Assembly (NCBI GenBank): GCA_029948255.1
Contig: JALIZF010001766.1
Location: 630,001-694,000 of the forward strand
DNA length: 64,000 nt
Direction: 5' to 3'
Origin: Telmatactis stephensoni
Lineage: Eukaryota > Cnidaria > Anthozoa > Actiniaria > Isophelliidae
The notes under the pieces are model-generated. The model was not told the DNA's origin. It did no database searches and saw nothing but the letters and a program-made list of their open reading frames with translations. The position numbers and the translations under genes are program-made. How positions within the stretch are numbered: the stretch's first letter is position 1; the number at the start of each line of letters is the position of its first letter. Shown here one piece after another: positions 42,811 through 55,833 of the stretch.

Positions 42811-45800
42811 GTAATGTGTAATCCCAGAAAATATTCATACCTTACCATAATTAACCTCGCCTACAGCTTGTCCTCTGCCTTCACTTCTTTCATGCTCTCA
42901 TCACTTCCTGCGTGCTGTATTACTGAATGAAGCATGGATAAAGATGTTCTATTTGAGAAGTAAATATTCAAGGCAAAAAAGGTTTGATTTTTCTCTCGAG
43001 AAGGCACTCACAGCTCCCACTGCTGACATCAGAACCATGCTCTGTTCTCTTATGCAGCACAGTTTACAGCCAATCAGAGTGCATGTATATTGAGAAGGCT
43101 AAATAATAAAGGGAATTGCAAATTTTTGAGGGGAGAATGAGAAAGAACAAAATTACAAAGTTTGTGTGAGAGAAAATATATTATTGAAAGTTCCAGGGCT
43201 AGGAGTTCCATTAACAAATTTCCCTTGTTGTGGGGTATCCAGGATATTTCTGGGAACAACACCAATTCAAATTATTGCATTAATTGAAATGTTAGGTAAT
43301 TTACACTTGTGTGACCTGTACAAAGGTTACCAACAGGGACCGCGGAGTGTAACATTGATGGGGGGGGGGGCTTATGACCACCAAAGGGGGCAACCTAGGG
43401 GGTGCATGCCCTGCATGCCCTCCCCAGAAAATTTGAAAAATAAGGTCCTTGGAAATGCATTGAGCGGCATTAATGCAACACATCCATTCCTTTAAAGTTA
43501 TGAAGATTTTTTCACACAATTCTGACTATAAGAAAAGGCTTTATTGTTTTGTTTCTGATTATGATAGCCAACGTCATAATTTTTTTTACAGAATGAGATG
43601 GCTTCTCTATAAGATAATAGATCAAAATAATACACAAAAATATGAAAATATGTAATTTGTAATACATGATACATACATAAGGTAAAATATAGTTTTATCA
43701 ATCCATATCTATAGATTAAATTATAATTTAATATCAAATAATTACACTTTTACAAAAGTGCCAAAATTTCATTTACGATTATCGTTTCTTCTCTTTGGCG
43801 ATGTCAACCAGTGAAATGCGCTCTGTGTGCTCTTTATGACAGTGTAGAAATTGGATGTTGTTAAATCTTTGTTACGACATGTTTGCCCTGATTCATGTCT
43901 TAACTCTTCTTGCCATAGAAAACATTTTCTCGCCAGTGGCACTTGTAGTAGGGTTAACATGTATCAGTGTGCACACATGTATCTTTGTTTGAGACATTTC
44001 ATCAGAAATCTTGTTCAGTTTTTTCACTGTCCCAGTGTACTCTTCACTGAATTGTCGTCACTTGACGTCTTTGATGAAATCGTTTTCATGTTGCCAAATA
44101 CTGTATAATTATTTGTGGGTGTTTTGCGAGGTCGTTGTTGAGAAAACTGGCCATTTACATTGACATTTGTTTATTGCATATTTTACACGATTAATTTACC
44201 AAGAAGAGCCAGACAACTTATTCATACATAAATATTCAAAATGGCAGTGCAATTATTGGGGGGCTATAGCCCCCCAGCCCCCCTAGCTCCGCGGTCCCTC
44301 ACCAAACACTTGCAAATTAACTTAATGAATCCTTTATTTCAACAGGGTACCAGTTACAATATAGTGACACCATGCATAATAACAAAATTTTGTAACATTT
44401 GAAAATTTCTAAATCACTAGCTAGAGGCCTGTGCAATTTGATGAAATTTTGAAATATTACCCATAGTATTTATCATGAATTGCACCAAAAACAAGAGGAA
44501 TTCCGATTATAAATTTATAAATTATTTTTGAGTATCAGCAACTCAAACAACAAAAACAACAATAGCAACACAACAACAACAACAAATTGAGAAATACCAG
44601 CCATTTAGAACTTAATAGTGCTGTTTATGTTAGCTTGTTGTACACATTTAGTGTTTGTACTCTACCAACTGATTCAAATCTTTTGTATTGTAGTCCTTCG
44701 TAAACACAATTAAAAAACCAAGAGAACAGAAAGAAGAAATGACAAGTGGTAAGAAGGGAAAACTTCCCATAAATATCTTTTTTTACATAAATTAATAAAC
44801 GTATAATTTATTTTAATCTATATGAATCAGATATATGTTACTGGAGGTTAGGTTTAAGGGTTTATGTAGTCCAGTCCCAGACTCTCTTTCTTGCCGCTCC
44901 AGGACTTGCGGAGAAAGAGAGTCCAGTATAACTTGTATGCACATGTGCAAAATGAGCCAATCAGATTAAAGTTTTATTTCGAGAGCCTGCAATATGCAAA
45001 GGTCAGTGATGCGTATCGAAAAATGGCTGAAAATACGTGTAGATTTTGTAACAAGATTTGTACTCCCGCAAGACGTTACGTTCTTTATAAGTTTGTTCCA
45101 AGTGCATAGCTCACTGAATCAACAAATTGCTTTCCGAAATGAGACTGATATCGTGTATACAAAACACTTTCTTCTTCAGCCGTCTTGAATCATTAGACGA
45201 CTTTAGGAATTGTAACCACGCGATCACCACATGAATGTGGTGATCGCGTGGTCACTAAGCTGACATGCACATGCAAGTTATACTGGACTCTCCTTTCTCC
45301 GCCAGTCCTGGAGCGGCAAGAAAGAGAGTCTGGGACTGGACTAGGGTTTATGATGAATGAGTTATGTTTTGGGGTTAGTTTTAGAGGTTGTTCCGAAAAT
45401 GAAAGAAATGCCCTGGAATATTAAACCAGCGGAAAATTTCAAGCCACAATATATACCACGACATAGCTCCTAGTCAATTGCTTATTTTCCCTTTTCTCGT
45501 ACACGGGAAAAGGCAGAAGCCAAAGAGGAAGGATCATGCTGAAATTTTCGTGCCTGACGTTGTGCATTTGGTACTTAAACGTGGGTGCATCGTAACGTTT
45601 CACATTTACGGAAAACGCGAAACGAGTCACCCGGCCTTCGCATTTAAACGTCAAAGCTAGACGCGTAAACAGCTGGTCACGTGAGGCTGTCTGTCCGTCT
45701 GCCGTTTCTCGTGTACACGAAGCTTGAGCTCTCTTAGTGCAGCCTTCCTTCAAGGTTGACAGGTGATTGGTGGGTGCCTGTCTAGGAGGTGATTGGAGGG

Positions 45801-47809
45801 TGTCTGTCTTAGACGACGTTTACCTTTGTAATTCTATTCATAATTATTAAGTTTCCATTCATCCCTTGTTATTCTTATTAATGTTGAATACAACATTTGT
45901 TATAGGACAAACAGATTTCTGCAATACTGTTTTACCAAGTTCATCTAGTGCTGTGGCAAGTAATGAGGACAAAGACCTTGGATCAAAAGAACCATCACAT
46001 CACTCATATGCAAACAATTACTGCAATAGTGAAATAGAAGATGGGCCTTCTCTGAACGAGTGTCAAAATTCTGTACCAGTAAGATATCGCATGGGCGAGA
46101 GTGACAAATATAAGTTGGATTTTGATACACATGAAAATAATTCTCCAAATAAAGCCAGCGGTTATTCTGACAGATCAAACGAATTCCTTTGTGAAAATGA
46201 CAAAGCATATAAACAAGCTCTGAGAGACCATCGTGCAAAGATTCTTAAGGTATTGATTCCGTCCTTACAGCAAAATATGGTACCAGTGATACTGTCTCTA
46301 GACGAAGCTTCTTATGATAGTTTATATCAGGAGAACCGAGAGTCAGAACATATGCTAAATGCTAGCATGAGTGGCGAAAGGACCATCGCTGATCACAACA
46401 GCAATTCTAGTATGCCATCGGATCTGTCTGCCTTCACTCAAAATGAAAACCAAGAGAAACAAGATGAACAACAAGACATCTTAGGTTCTGCAACAGGAAT
46501 TACAAAGAGCCGTAACGAAGGCTTAAAACTGCAAGGTGAAGCTACTACTAATGTCCTGTATAATCTGGCTGCAGTTCATCAAAATGAACTAGAACCCAAG
46601 AAACAACAATGCGTTTCAAATTCTGCAACGGGAACAACAAAGGTCCATGGCATTGGTTCGGAACCACAGAAAAAAACTTACTTTGTCGTTCCAGACCAGT
46701 CAGTTGCAGAAGATCAGCAAGAAGAAGAGCCACATGGACCATTTGGTGGTGCAGATTCTGCATCTGTAGTGACAAAGGTCCATCACACTGGTTCAGTAGC
46801 ACAAAACGAAACTTACAGTGTCTTTCCAGCCGCTCAAGATCAGCGAGAGGAAGAAGAAGGAGAACCATTATATGAACCACTTGATGTTGCAGATTCTGCA
46901 ACTGGAGTTACAAAGACACTTTTTCCCAATTACCTGAAGTGCCCTTTCTGTAAAATTCATCCCAAGAATAAAAAAGTGTTTCGAAAACACGTTGCCCTTC
47001 ATGACGAACTGGTCACCCACTTCTCTGTTAAATATTATTGGCGTGGAAAAGACGTTTTTCAATGCACTGTTTGCCAGAAAATGTCCAGGTGTAGCAAAAC
47101 ACGGTTTAAAAAACATCTTTTGAAATATCATAGTGAAATCGTTGAAAAACTTAGTGCACGGGAAATTCAAAGCTATGTCGACGTGTCTAGTGGTTCAATA
47201 ATATATGGCCAAGTATGTTCCACAAAAGATAATTCAACAACGTTTGTTTTGTATGAAGAATCTCAAGAACGTCATGCTAGTCCCACTTCTCAATTAGAAA
47301 GCTCCAGCACTACTGCGCATAACGAAGATGAGAATATAAATTCAAACACAGCTTTGGAACAATCACCGAAGAGAGTGAAAAAAGAGCCGGAAGATGAAAC
47401 TCCTCAAGAAAATACTACAGATGCTCAAGAAAGTATTGTAGATGTACGTTTTCAGACAGAGTTTCCACTGAGGGTTTTCCCTTTTACTGAATACACTGAG
47501 GAGTGCCCTGTCATTACACACAGGGAAGGTGATAGTATATATAGACTGCAACAACCAAAGAAACAAGAGAAAGAAACGTCTCGCAAAACGAGGAAAGAGA
47601 AAGATACAGGCACTCAGACGGCTACAGGTGATGTGTACTTTAAAGGAAAGCGTCGAAAACCAGAAAATAAGCTGCAATGCAGTGTATGCCGAGCGTTGTT
47701 TGTACATCAAAGTGCCTTAGAAAGGCACCATAAAGACCGTCACATAGTTAAGAAAATTAAATTAGAAGACCTAGCAAGCCAGGCATCGAACTGTAGTAAT
47801 TATTGTTAA
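42595..47809 (+). CDS. gene 1: acidic C2H2 zinc-finger protein (multi-exon model)
   Basis: The proposed coding exons 42595-42810, 44694-44748 and 45906-47809 join in frame (phases 0 and 1). The protein begins MTDPLFYSSKLSVQGRQN, passes through a small exon ending EEMTSG and continues QTDFCNTVLPSSSS. The large last exon is well supported; the two upstream exons rest on GT-AG sites and phase only, and the first donor (GGGG|GTAATG) is weak. A probable nuclear, nucleic-acid-binding protein; target unknown. AATAAA at about 48314 could be its poly(A) signal. Two mobile elements lie in its presumed introns. Confidence 0.5.
43335..44299. mobile_element. 965-bp element with AGGGACCGCGGAG termini
   Basis: AGGGACCGCGGAG at the left and CTCCGCGGTCCCT at the right are perfect 13-bp inverted repeats, each followed inward by G- or C-runs. 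No clear target duplication or coding sequence. It lies in the presumed first coding intron of gene 1. Confidence 0.6.
44694..44748 (+). CDS. gene 1, putative 55-nt coding exon
   Basis: TTTTGTATTGTAG acceptor and GTG|GTAAGAAG donor. 18 codons plus one base (SFVNTIKKPREQKEEMTS) join the next exon in frame as ...TSG-QTDF. Confidence 0.45.
44867..45343. mobile_element. 477-bp foldback element, 9-bp target duplication
   Basis: Arms of roughly 85 bp begin TAGTCCAGTCCCAGACTCTC and end with the complement. GGGTTTATG occurs immediately outside both ends (44858-44866 and 45344-45352). A perfect 9-bp duplication is characteristic of Mutator-like elements. The central part has a second short palindrome, CACGCGATCACCAC-ATGAAT-GTGGTGATCGCGTG. 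Confidence 0.88.
45906..47809 (+). CDS. gene 1, main exon: three C2H2 zinc fingers
   Basis: Acceptor TTTGTTATAG; an ATG at 45881 would be the alternative start if unspliced. Ser/Glu-rich N-terminus, then ENDKAYKQALRDHRAKILKV LI (46195-46260), a segment shared with gene 2. Next come three diverged acidic repeats around SATG(I/T/V)TK (46490-46920). Fingers: CPFC-x12-H-x3-H (about 46939-47000), CTVC-x13-H-x4-H (about 47062-47133) and CSVC-x12-H-x4-H (about 47678-47745). A basic stretch and KRVKKEPEDE, which resembles a SUMO consensus (inference), lie between fingers 2 and 3. Ends NCSNYC-stop. C2H2 fingers normally bind DNA or RNA; no known orthologue recognised. Confidence 0.8.
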
Positions 47810-47889
47810 TAATGTCTTGAATGGACGAGATATTTTATTGAGCACAATATCTTTCCAAGTACACAAATTACTCTTACTGTCTTTTAATT

Positions 47890-48215
47890 GCCACTACTGA
47901 TGATTGAACCCTATCGGTTAGAGCAGTTTTCGTATGACTGTGAAAGCGGATGACTGTGAAAGCGGCAGGCTCAATGCACGGCACGGTTACGGCAGGAATT
48001 TCAAATGTTTTTATAGACATCAGGGCACTGATCAATTGACAAGTCACTTGAAATTAAAGTAATAGAGTAGACTTCGTATGACTGTGAAAACGGCACCGCA
48101 CGGTCATGGCACGGTTACCGGCTGCAGCAGAAATTTCAAATGTTTTATAGATCACACTGCACTGACACCGCCACAGCACGGCGCGTCCGTTTTACACTCA
48201 TACGAAATCTGCTTT
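47890..48215 (+). repeat. imperfect tandem repeat downstream of gene 1
   Basis: TTCGTATGACTGTGAAA...CGG...GCACGGTTAC and ...AATTTCAAATGTTTT ATAGA occur twice, about 145 bp apart, with GC-rich ACGGC runs. The block ends TTACACTCATACGAAATCTG, an inverted version of its beginning, so it may be a small foldback element. Confidence 0.6.
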
Positions 48216-49245
48216 AGTTAAGAAAGCAAAAGAAACGCTAACAGAAACGCAAGGCAATAGTTAAAGGTACTTGGACACTGTAAAAAAATATAAACGTGTT
48301 CTGTTGATACTACAATAAAATGCTCGAAAAAGAAAGGAAAATATATAAGAAACTGACAAACTAACGAAAGACAGACAGAAGAAGAAAAGGGGGATGGAAA
48401 GAACCGATAACTTATTGGGCTCTCTAATTTACAGGACAAAATAACGGAAGCACAGGTAAACTGACTCTCTTTCAGCCTAAAAGATACCAAAATGAACGTT
48501 AACTTTAAAGTTGCCAATAAAATATGGTGCTGGTACCCATTTGTTTCAAAGTATCGGTGGAGAACGCGCTTCCCTGGACAACACTTCTCCCCTGGTAAAA
48601 TTTCCAATCGAAAAATACCGCCACTAACAGTTTCGTCTCGGGATCTCTCGTAGCTGAATTGAACGAGTATGCCGGTAAACCAATTTTCTTGTAATATTTC
48701 AATATTTAGTACCTGATATCGATATACAATAATACAGAAAGACTGATTCTAGAATTGAAATCAAAAATCGAAAACACGCCAATATCAAGCAAAATTAAAT
48801 ACTCAAAAAAATTGAGGGTGAGACTTCTCTTGCTTTTGGGCTACCTGTAGTATACAAAGGACGAGAAGGACTAGGGGATAAAATTTTGGCGGGCTTCGAT
48901 GAAGTGTGTTGGTTCTGTAATTTTAAGCCCAATTTTACTCTAAGTTCAATTGAAAGGTAAGATATATTTGTTTTACTCGTTTATGAAGACCATTAGATGG
49001 TTCAAATATGTTTTTTATGCAGAGATTTTGCTCATTTTTTTGTTTTACGTAAGTAATCGTTTCAAAGTTCACGAAGTCCGCTAAGCGGTCTGATACTCGC
49101 GCCAAATCCAAATTATTTTGGAATATGAACTGATACACTTAATCGATCGCTGAAGTGATTGGAAGCCACTGTGAGAAACTGAAACATACTGGTTAAAGAA
49201 TAGCTAAAGACTGGTTAAAGAATAGCTAACCTAAGCTAAATAATA
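48216..49245. other. intergenic, no gene seen
   Basis: A candidate AATAAA for gene 1 lies at about 48314. Open frames here (such as 48218-48607 minus) lack motifs. Confidence 0.5.
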
Positions 49246-49384
49246 GAGTGCACGCACTTAATCCGTGAAACATAAATAGTACAAAATAATTCATGCTAAA
49301 TAATTCCTTTGTTTCCTATTGTCTAATCAACACTATTTAGTAGTAATTAGTAGTGTTTGTTTCACGGATTAAGTGCATGCACTC
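49246..49384. mobile_element. 139-bp MITE with TA target site
   Basis: GAGTGCACGCACTTAATCCG and the near-complement CGGATTAAGTGCATGCACTC at the other end, each flanked by TA. The TA target suggests a Tc1/mariner-related MITE. Confidence 0.75.
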
Positions 49385-49825
49385 TAACATTAAAATAAAT
49401 ATGTACATAAAAGCTTGTATCACATTTTTATAAAAATCCAGTTAAATTTAATTGATTATTAAGTGAAAGAATAATCACCTCTTATTCTTTTTCAAATCAC
49501 TTAATTATTAAGTAAAAGTCACTTCCAAAATTTATGAAATATGTAAGTCTTATAATATTAATGTACATATTGAACATAAACTGGTGTTATTGATTGTGGA
49601 AAGGTATGCAGAAATACAAGTCTTAGCCTTTGTTTCATAATATTTATCATACAAATAAACACCACAAAGGAACAAAAAAAAAAGGAAAATAAAAATTGAA
49701 TCAAGGATAAAACTGAACCACAACAGATATCATCTGGATCATACAGTATTTAGTTTTTTATTTGATATTTTTAAATGGACTTTTAAATAGAGCTCTTGTT
49801 TCAGTTACAGCTCAAATTTAATTTC

Positions 49826-49935
49826 AGGGGCCCGTTTCTCAAAAGACCGGATAACTTTACGGACCCGTTAACCTAAATAAATCGAGTAAGTTAACAGGTC
49901 CGTAAAGTTATTGGGTCTTTTAAGAAACGGGCCCC
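49826..49935. mobile_element. 110-bp hairpin MITE
   Basis: GGGGCCCGTTTCTCAAAAG at the left and CTTTTAAGAAACGGGCCCC at the right, with a second inner pairing around ACTTTACGGACC / GGTCCGTAAAGT. Confidence 0.85.
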
Positions 49936-51058
49936 AGGTCTTTTTTTTTTACCTAGGTTAGATTATATTTATCTAAGATTAACTTGTATCCTACATTAAT
50001 TTTGGGTTTTACAGCATTTCTAAAAAGGAATCTCACTCATCCCCTACCAATTTTCTCATCTCTTCCCACTCTAGGCCCTAACATGAAAACTTATGTTGAC
50101 TTAGGGTCTAGGCATTAAATTTAATTTAAGAGCTAGCTGTTACAAACAAATATATGTTATAAAAAATTTAATTACTATAAATAAGGAAAAACTACTTTTA
50201 TAATGTAAAATATCAAAATGCACAAATAAACATTGTATTGTATTGCATTCTTTCTTTTTCCCCCTCAACATTTTTCCCACTTAATCATTTTATCAGCTGT
50301 TCTACCTGTTTTCTTTCTGTCTACCTAAATAGCATTTTTTGTTAATTTTCCCACCTCCCACACTAAGGTCTGAGCCCTATACCTCTAACTTCCAAAATAA
50401 TACAGAGCTGTACATGTCTTTACCAACTATACCATTAAGGGTTTGGATGCAAATTCAGCACTAAACATTCAATTTGTCATTGAACTCCTATCTCTACATA
50501 CTAACCTTAATATTAACCCTAATAATTATAACCTGAAAATACAAAATAGTCCCTGATATATACCCTTAACCTAACCCCAAGGTACTTAAAAAACAAATTT
50601 CTACAAATTCTATTTGTGACAATGAAATACCTAAGTTGAAAACATTAGCCTAGGCCAAACATTAAAATCACCTGAAATTAAATTTTACCTGTTATCTATC
50701 TATAGAAAAAAGTCGCTTTTTTAGATGGTAGCCAACTCAGATGAAGCTATATTCTTACATTGAGGCATTATGAAATTATATAGCTAACTTAATAAGTGAA
50801 TAAACATAAGCATTTGGATTAAGAATCCCAACTTGCAGGAACAAGGGAAACCAGCCTGCTATGTACAAGTATGGCTGAGAAGCTGAATTTGGACTACAGA
50901 TAACAAATTGAGCCTCAGCCAGTGTGGGGACTCAGAACCATCAGGGACGGAGGGGATTTTGACTCTTAGGTACTGAGAAGGGTTAGTTTCTAAACACAGC
51001 ATAATTAGTTATTTCCAAATAAAATTTAACTTAGATACTTATTTTTGTTTTAACTTTT
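49936..51058. other. intergenic, no gene seen
   Basis: AT-rich with scattered CTAACCCTAA-like words near 50500-50600, not tandem enough to call a telomeric repeat. Confidence 0.5.
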
Positions 51059-51370
51059 TGGGTGGCATGGTTGGCCAAGCGGTTAGAGTGCTGGCCTTTC
51101 ACTGCTATGGTCTGGGTTCAAGTCCCAGCTTGAGCACATAGATCATATGTGAATAATTATTGAGTTTGTTTACTGTGTTTTTCTCTACCATGCCGTGAGG
51201 GTTTTTGATCTCTCAGGGCTCTCCAGTTTTTCTAGCTCCCTCAGCAAAAATCAACATGTGAATCAAGTGATTATTTGCAAAATTCTTAATGTAGAGGTAG
51301 TGTGTGTGAGAGTACAGTGTCCCCCAATTAGTGCACAAGTGCTAGAAGATTTGGACACTTAAATAAACGT
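51059..51370 (+). mobile_element. tRNA-derived SINE, copy 2
   Basis: A-box-like TTGGCCAAGCGGTTAGAGTG and B box GGTTCAAGTCC, then the same body as copy 1 (ATTATTTGCAAAATTCTTAA, GTCCCCCAATTAGTGC, GACACTTAAATAAACG). It differs from copy 1 at many sites and is therefore an older or different subfamily member. Confidence 0.9.
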
Positions 51371-52780
51371 TAAAATATTTTATATATTTTATATATTTTT
51401 ATCATTTCTCAACACTCAAAGATAAATTCCATATCTCTGCACAGCCATGAAATATCCTTTATATGTCTTATAGTTTTAGTATCAAATCTATCTAAATTCA
51501 AAAGTTTGTTTGTTGACAGTTTTAATTTATCATTGCGATTAACTATATGTTTTGAATATTTTTAAATATTTCATGTACATTTCTCTGGAAGAGCATTTTT
51601 TAATGAAGGGACTTCATGTTTAAATAAAGTTACCTTACCCTCATTTTTGTCACACAGTAATTTATGTGTTACTGAAATGCACACTGTTGCAGGGTCATGT
51701 GTACTTTAGGACATATTGGCTCTGGTACTTAGCCAACATATCAGCTGAAATCAATGGCATAGCAAGGGGTGGGCAAGGGGGGCAATCACCCTCCCCCCTC
51801 CTAAAATTTTGGGCTTGAGGCATGATATCACTTTAAAGTTGTAATTTAATTTAATTCACAATATTTAAATGCTATCTCAAGTTCAGTATAATCTGCACTT
51901 GGATGATGTCTGCTTTTGTTTCTCGATGCTGGACAAATACCCATGTGCTTTTGTCCCAAATCATTTTTTCTTTGGGAAATTAGCATATTGTGGCAGGAGT
52001 TTGATATAAGGAAAATTGCCCCCCATCCCCTTCCCCCTTTTGTTCAGGTTTCACTATGCTCCAGGTTGACATGCTTTTAAGTACACATGATTCCTGTATC
52101 ATAAATATGTAGATTTTTATTGTATTTACACCTGTACATGTACTGTGTATTTCTTAGCACTATAGATATATATCTGTTTTCTTTGATGTGTCCCAGTCAA
52201 AGAAGGCAGACCTAGGTGGTGCAAAACATTAAGTAAACATTAGGTTGGGTTATCAGGTAATTTAAAAGTTCTTTCAAATTTGTTTTTATCTTGAAATCTA
52301 ATTAACAACAGATATATCAAACAGTTGTTGCCACCAAAGCTTATTCCCAGTCAAAATTGTCAAGATTACTATTTTTATAAGATATATAAGAGTATTTTTA
52401 TCATTGCTTACAAATTTTCTTCTAATTAAATTTCTAAATTTACTTATGAACCAGCTTTTTCCTTTTCATATTTTGATGATTATTGTTTTAATAATTTTAG
52501 AAACAATTTATGACATTAATTAAAACATTAATCTGAAATAAAAATTCTCAGTGAAATAATGATGACATATGATTTTTAAGAACAAAATATAGTGTATGGT
52601 TTCCATTTTGTCACTGGTTGTTTTACTTTCCAATAAATTTCCCAGTTTAATCCTTAAAATTAACCCTAACGCACAACTTACCCACCATGAAAGCCTAGTC
52701 GTAACACATTAAAACTTACCCTTCCAAAAATTTTAAATTGTAATTCTTTACAACTAAGTCTAATGCATATCTTACCTACC
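51371..52780. other. intergenic, no gene seen
   Basis: AT-rich, with G- and C-runs near 51765-51800 and 52020-52040. No supported exon. Confidence 0.5.
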
Positions 52781-52784
52781 TTAA

Positions 52785-54520
52785 GGAGGCTTCCTACAAT
52801 TTTTCTCGTGCTCGACCGGTCAACTTGAAACGGCTGTAGTTCTTACATGAAAGCACCCACAGTTATGACCTTTCGTCCACTTACTACATAAAGACTGAAA
52901 TTTTTATTGGTGTGTATTTTGTTTACATCAGGGTTACCATAGCGACGAAACGATGACGTCACCGTTTTAGATTCCAAGCAATTTTACGCGTTTTTCGACC
53001 TAAACTTTTAAAATGACACACAAGACGTTAATATTTAGGACTTTGCCTAGCAGCATACGAATTTTGGAGAAATTCGTATAAGACAGATTTTGAATTATTC
53101 GAGGCGCAATTTTTTAACCCCCAAAATCACATTTTCTAGTCTTCGATTCCATAATTTTAAAAGCAAAGCAGCATGACAACTCTTCGACTGTCCAAATGTT
53201 GTTCAAATATCAGACTACTTCTCTACGAAGTTGCACGTGAGAAAGTGCTTTGGATCTCCGTCAGCATACGTCCATTTAGACATGAAATTAGGCAAAATTT
53301 TATCAAAATTTATACACAAAGCGTTTAGTGATCCTAAAGAAAAATTTCTCGGTCAATTGTTTTCTCCCTTTGGTGAGTAGAACTTTAGTACATTTGCAAT
53401 AAACTGTCCAAGCGCCGATTCAATTGAAGCTTTCTAAGGTACTAAAATAAAATTTCAACGTAGAGTATATTCGGTGTAACTTAGCGCAGCAAGATTCTAG
53501 GTTCAAGTTGTTGTTTTCATTCTCACATTCCTGCATGCAGGCATGCTTCAGTATGCTAATTCGAGGCAATGGTCACCATGGCGTGACGCGCTACTTCACT
53601 ACTGCGTTTCCGTACGCGTGCTCTGCGTATAGAATATTTCTTCAAAAATCACAATTTCTAGTCTTCGATTCCATAATTTTAAAAGCAAAGCAGCATGACA
53701 ACTCTAGTGAAGTAGCGCGTCACGCCATGGTGACCATTGCCTCGAATTAGCATACTGAAGCATGCCTGCATGCAGGAATGTGAGAATGAAAACAACAACT
53801 TGAACCTAGAATCTTGCTGCGCTAAGTTACACCGAATATACTCTACGTTGAAATTTTATTTCAGTACCTTAGAAAGCTTCAATTGAATCAGCGCTTGGAC
53901 AGTTTATTGCAAATATATTAAAGTTCTACTCACCAAAGGGAGAAAACAGTTGACCGAGAAATTTTTCTTTAGGAGCACTAAACGCTTTGTGTATAAATTT
54001 TGATAAAATTTCGCCTAATTTCATGTCTAAATGGACGTATGCTGACGGAGATCCAAAGCACTTTCTCACGTGCAACTTCGTAGAGAAGTAGTCTGATATT
54101 TGAACAACATTTGGACAGTCGAAGAGTTGTCATGCTGCTTTGCTTTTAAAATTATGGAATCGAAGACTAGAAAATGTGATTTTGGGGGTTAAAAAATTGC
54201 GCCTCGAATAATTCAAAATCTGTCTATACGAATTTCTCCAAAATTCGTATGCTGCTAGGCAAAGTCCTAAATATTAACGTCTTGTGTGTCATTTTAAAAG
54301 TTTAGGTCGAAAAACGCGTAAAATTGCTTGGAATCTAAAACGGTGACGTCATCGTTTCGTCGCTATGGTAACCCTGATGTAAACAAAATACACACTAATA
54401 AAAATTTCAGTCTTTATGTAGTAAGTGGACGAAAGGTCATAACTGTGGGTGCTTTCATGTAAGAACTACAGCCGTTTCAAGTTGACCGGTCGAGCACTAG
54501 AAAAATTGTAGGAAGCCTCC
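52785..54520. mobile_element. 1.74-kb near-perfect palindrome, TTAA target
   Basis: Left arm 52785-53601 and right arm 53705-54520 are complementary with very few differences, beginning GGAGGCTTCCTACAATTTTT. TTAA flanks both ends (52781-52784, 54521-54524). The 103-bp spacer contains a direct copy of an arm segment (CTAGTCTTCGATTCCATAAT... , also at about 53137). Any transcript would fold into an about 800-bp duplex. No coding capacity; piggyBac- or Kolobok-type mobilisation is likely from TTAA. Confidence 0.93.
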
Positions 54521-54524
54521 TTAA

Positions 54525-55748
54525 AGGCCTGACCATAAAACCTTAAATGTACCCCCAAAAATTAGCAAATTTCTGTGTTTCCTTTTCACATTTTAAGTTT
54601 TTTCATTTAAATGAATTTGTGACATTAATTTTCTAAAGTAGAAATTTTCAGTTAAAATATGTTAAATTACTGCTTCAAAAACACAATTATAATAATGTTA
54701 TGGCTCAATTTTAGAGCTGGTTTGAAATATTTAAGGCCTTGTTTTATGTTATCCAAAATTTCTGACTTAAACTCTTACATTAACTTACCCAACATACTGA
54801 ATGACCTTAAAACTTACCCTTAGTAAAATTTAAATCAGTCAATATACATTCATTGAAATATATATACATTGGTATCCCATTCTGTATTAAATGTAAGTGT
54901 TGGTTGATGAATAATTCATTGTCATTATTAAAATAATGGATTATATTGATTCGATTTAAGGAACTGATTTTTATTGAAATCCACTAGCTTTTGTGAAAAT
55001 CGTTAGAGTGATTTTATGTAAGGTTCCAGATTAAAAAAAGGGTTCAATAGTAAGAGTCAAATAGAAACAAATGAAAAATATTATCTAAAAATTGTGTTAG
55101 CCTATAATCTATAACGACAATAACATTTTGAATTTATATCAAAGATTACAACTGAAGCAAAAAAAATTAGGATTATAAATTTTATGTTGTATTGCTCTAA
55201 TAAATGTTAGAGCTTTTTGATAAAAATATTTTTTAATATTTTTTGATAAGTATTTTTAAGGGTTAATTATTTATAATTATAAATTGTAAAATAAAATGAA
55301 ACTATATTAATTAATTGCACATTTGATTATATTCAATATGAAATTTGTACAGGATTAATTTATTATTCAGCTAACCAGGTAATGTAGTTAAGGAATTTTT
55401 GTGGGCCAAAATGCAAATGACAAGTACAAATTCACATTAATACCTGGTTAGTTGACCAATGAATTGATTATACTACAACTCTGCCAAGACCTAAACCATT
55501 TTTGCTATTTTTATTGCATTTTTTAACTTTGATAAGTATGTGACATGGCAACAGAAAGCCAATCAGATGTATACTTACTCAATATAGTCTCATATTTTTG
55601 GCAGCATGTGCGTCCTTGTAGAATTGTATAAGAAAAAATATATGATTTTTTATTATTATGTTGTTTCTTATGGTTACGTATTATCAATGTGATAATACAT
55701 AATATAAAAAACATGGTTCTTATTCTTCATTATCATTATTACTATCAG
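54525..55748. other. intergenic upstream of gene 2, no gene seen
   Basis: Strongly AT-rich. It may contain gene 2's promoter and 5' UTR, but no TATA or initiator can be singled out. Confidence 0.5.
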
Positions 55749-55760
55749 ATATAATCGAGT

Positions 55761-55833
55761 ATGGACAGGCAACTTCAGCTCTCTCTAATAACTGGAACTG
55801 ACAAGTCACTGAAAGATGGACAACAGACAAATG
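55761..55833 (+). CDS. gene 2, first coding exon
   Basis: ATG at 55761 with an in-frame TAA 9 bp upstream. Encodes MDRQLQLSLITGTDKSLKDG QQTN plus one base at donor ATG|GTAAGTATAG. A TTACTATCAG acceptor at 55748 suggests a preceding non-coding exon. Confidence 0.65.

Noticed and set aside
50500..50600. Telomeric repeat (CCCTAA)n
   Set aside because: Only scattered CTAACCCTAA-like words, not a tandem array.
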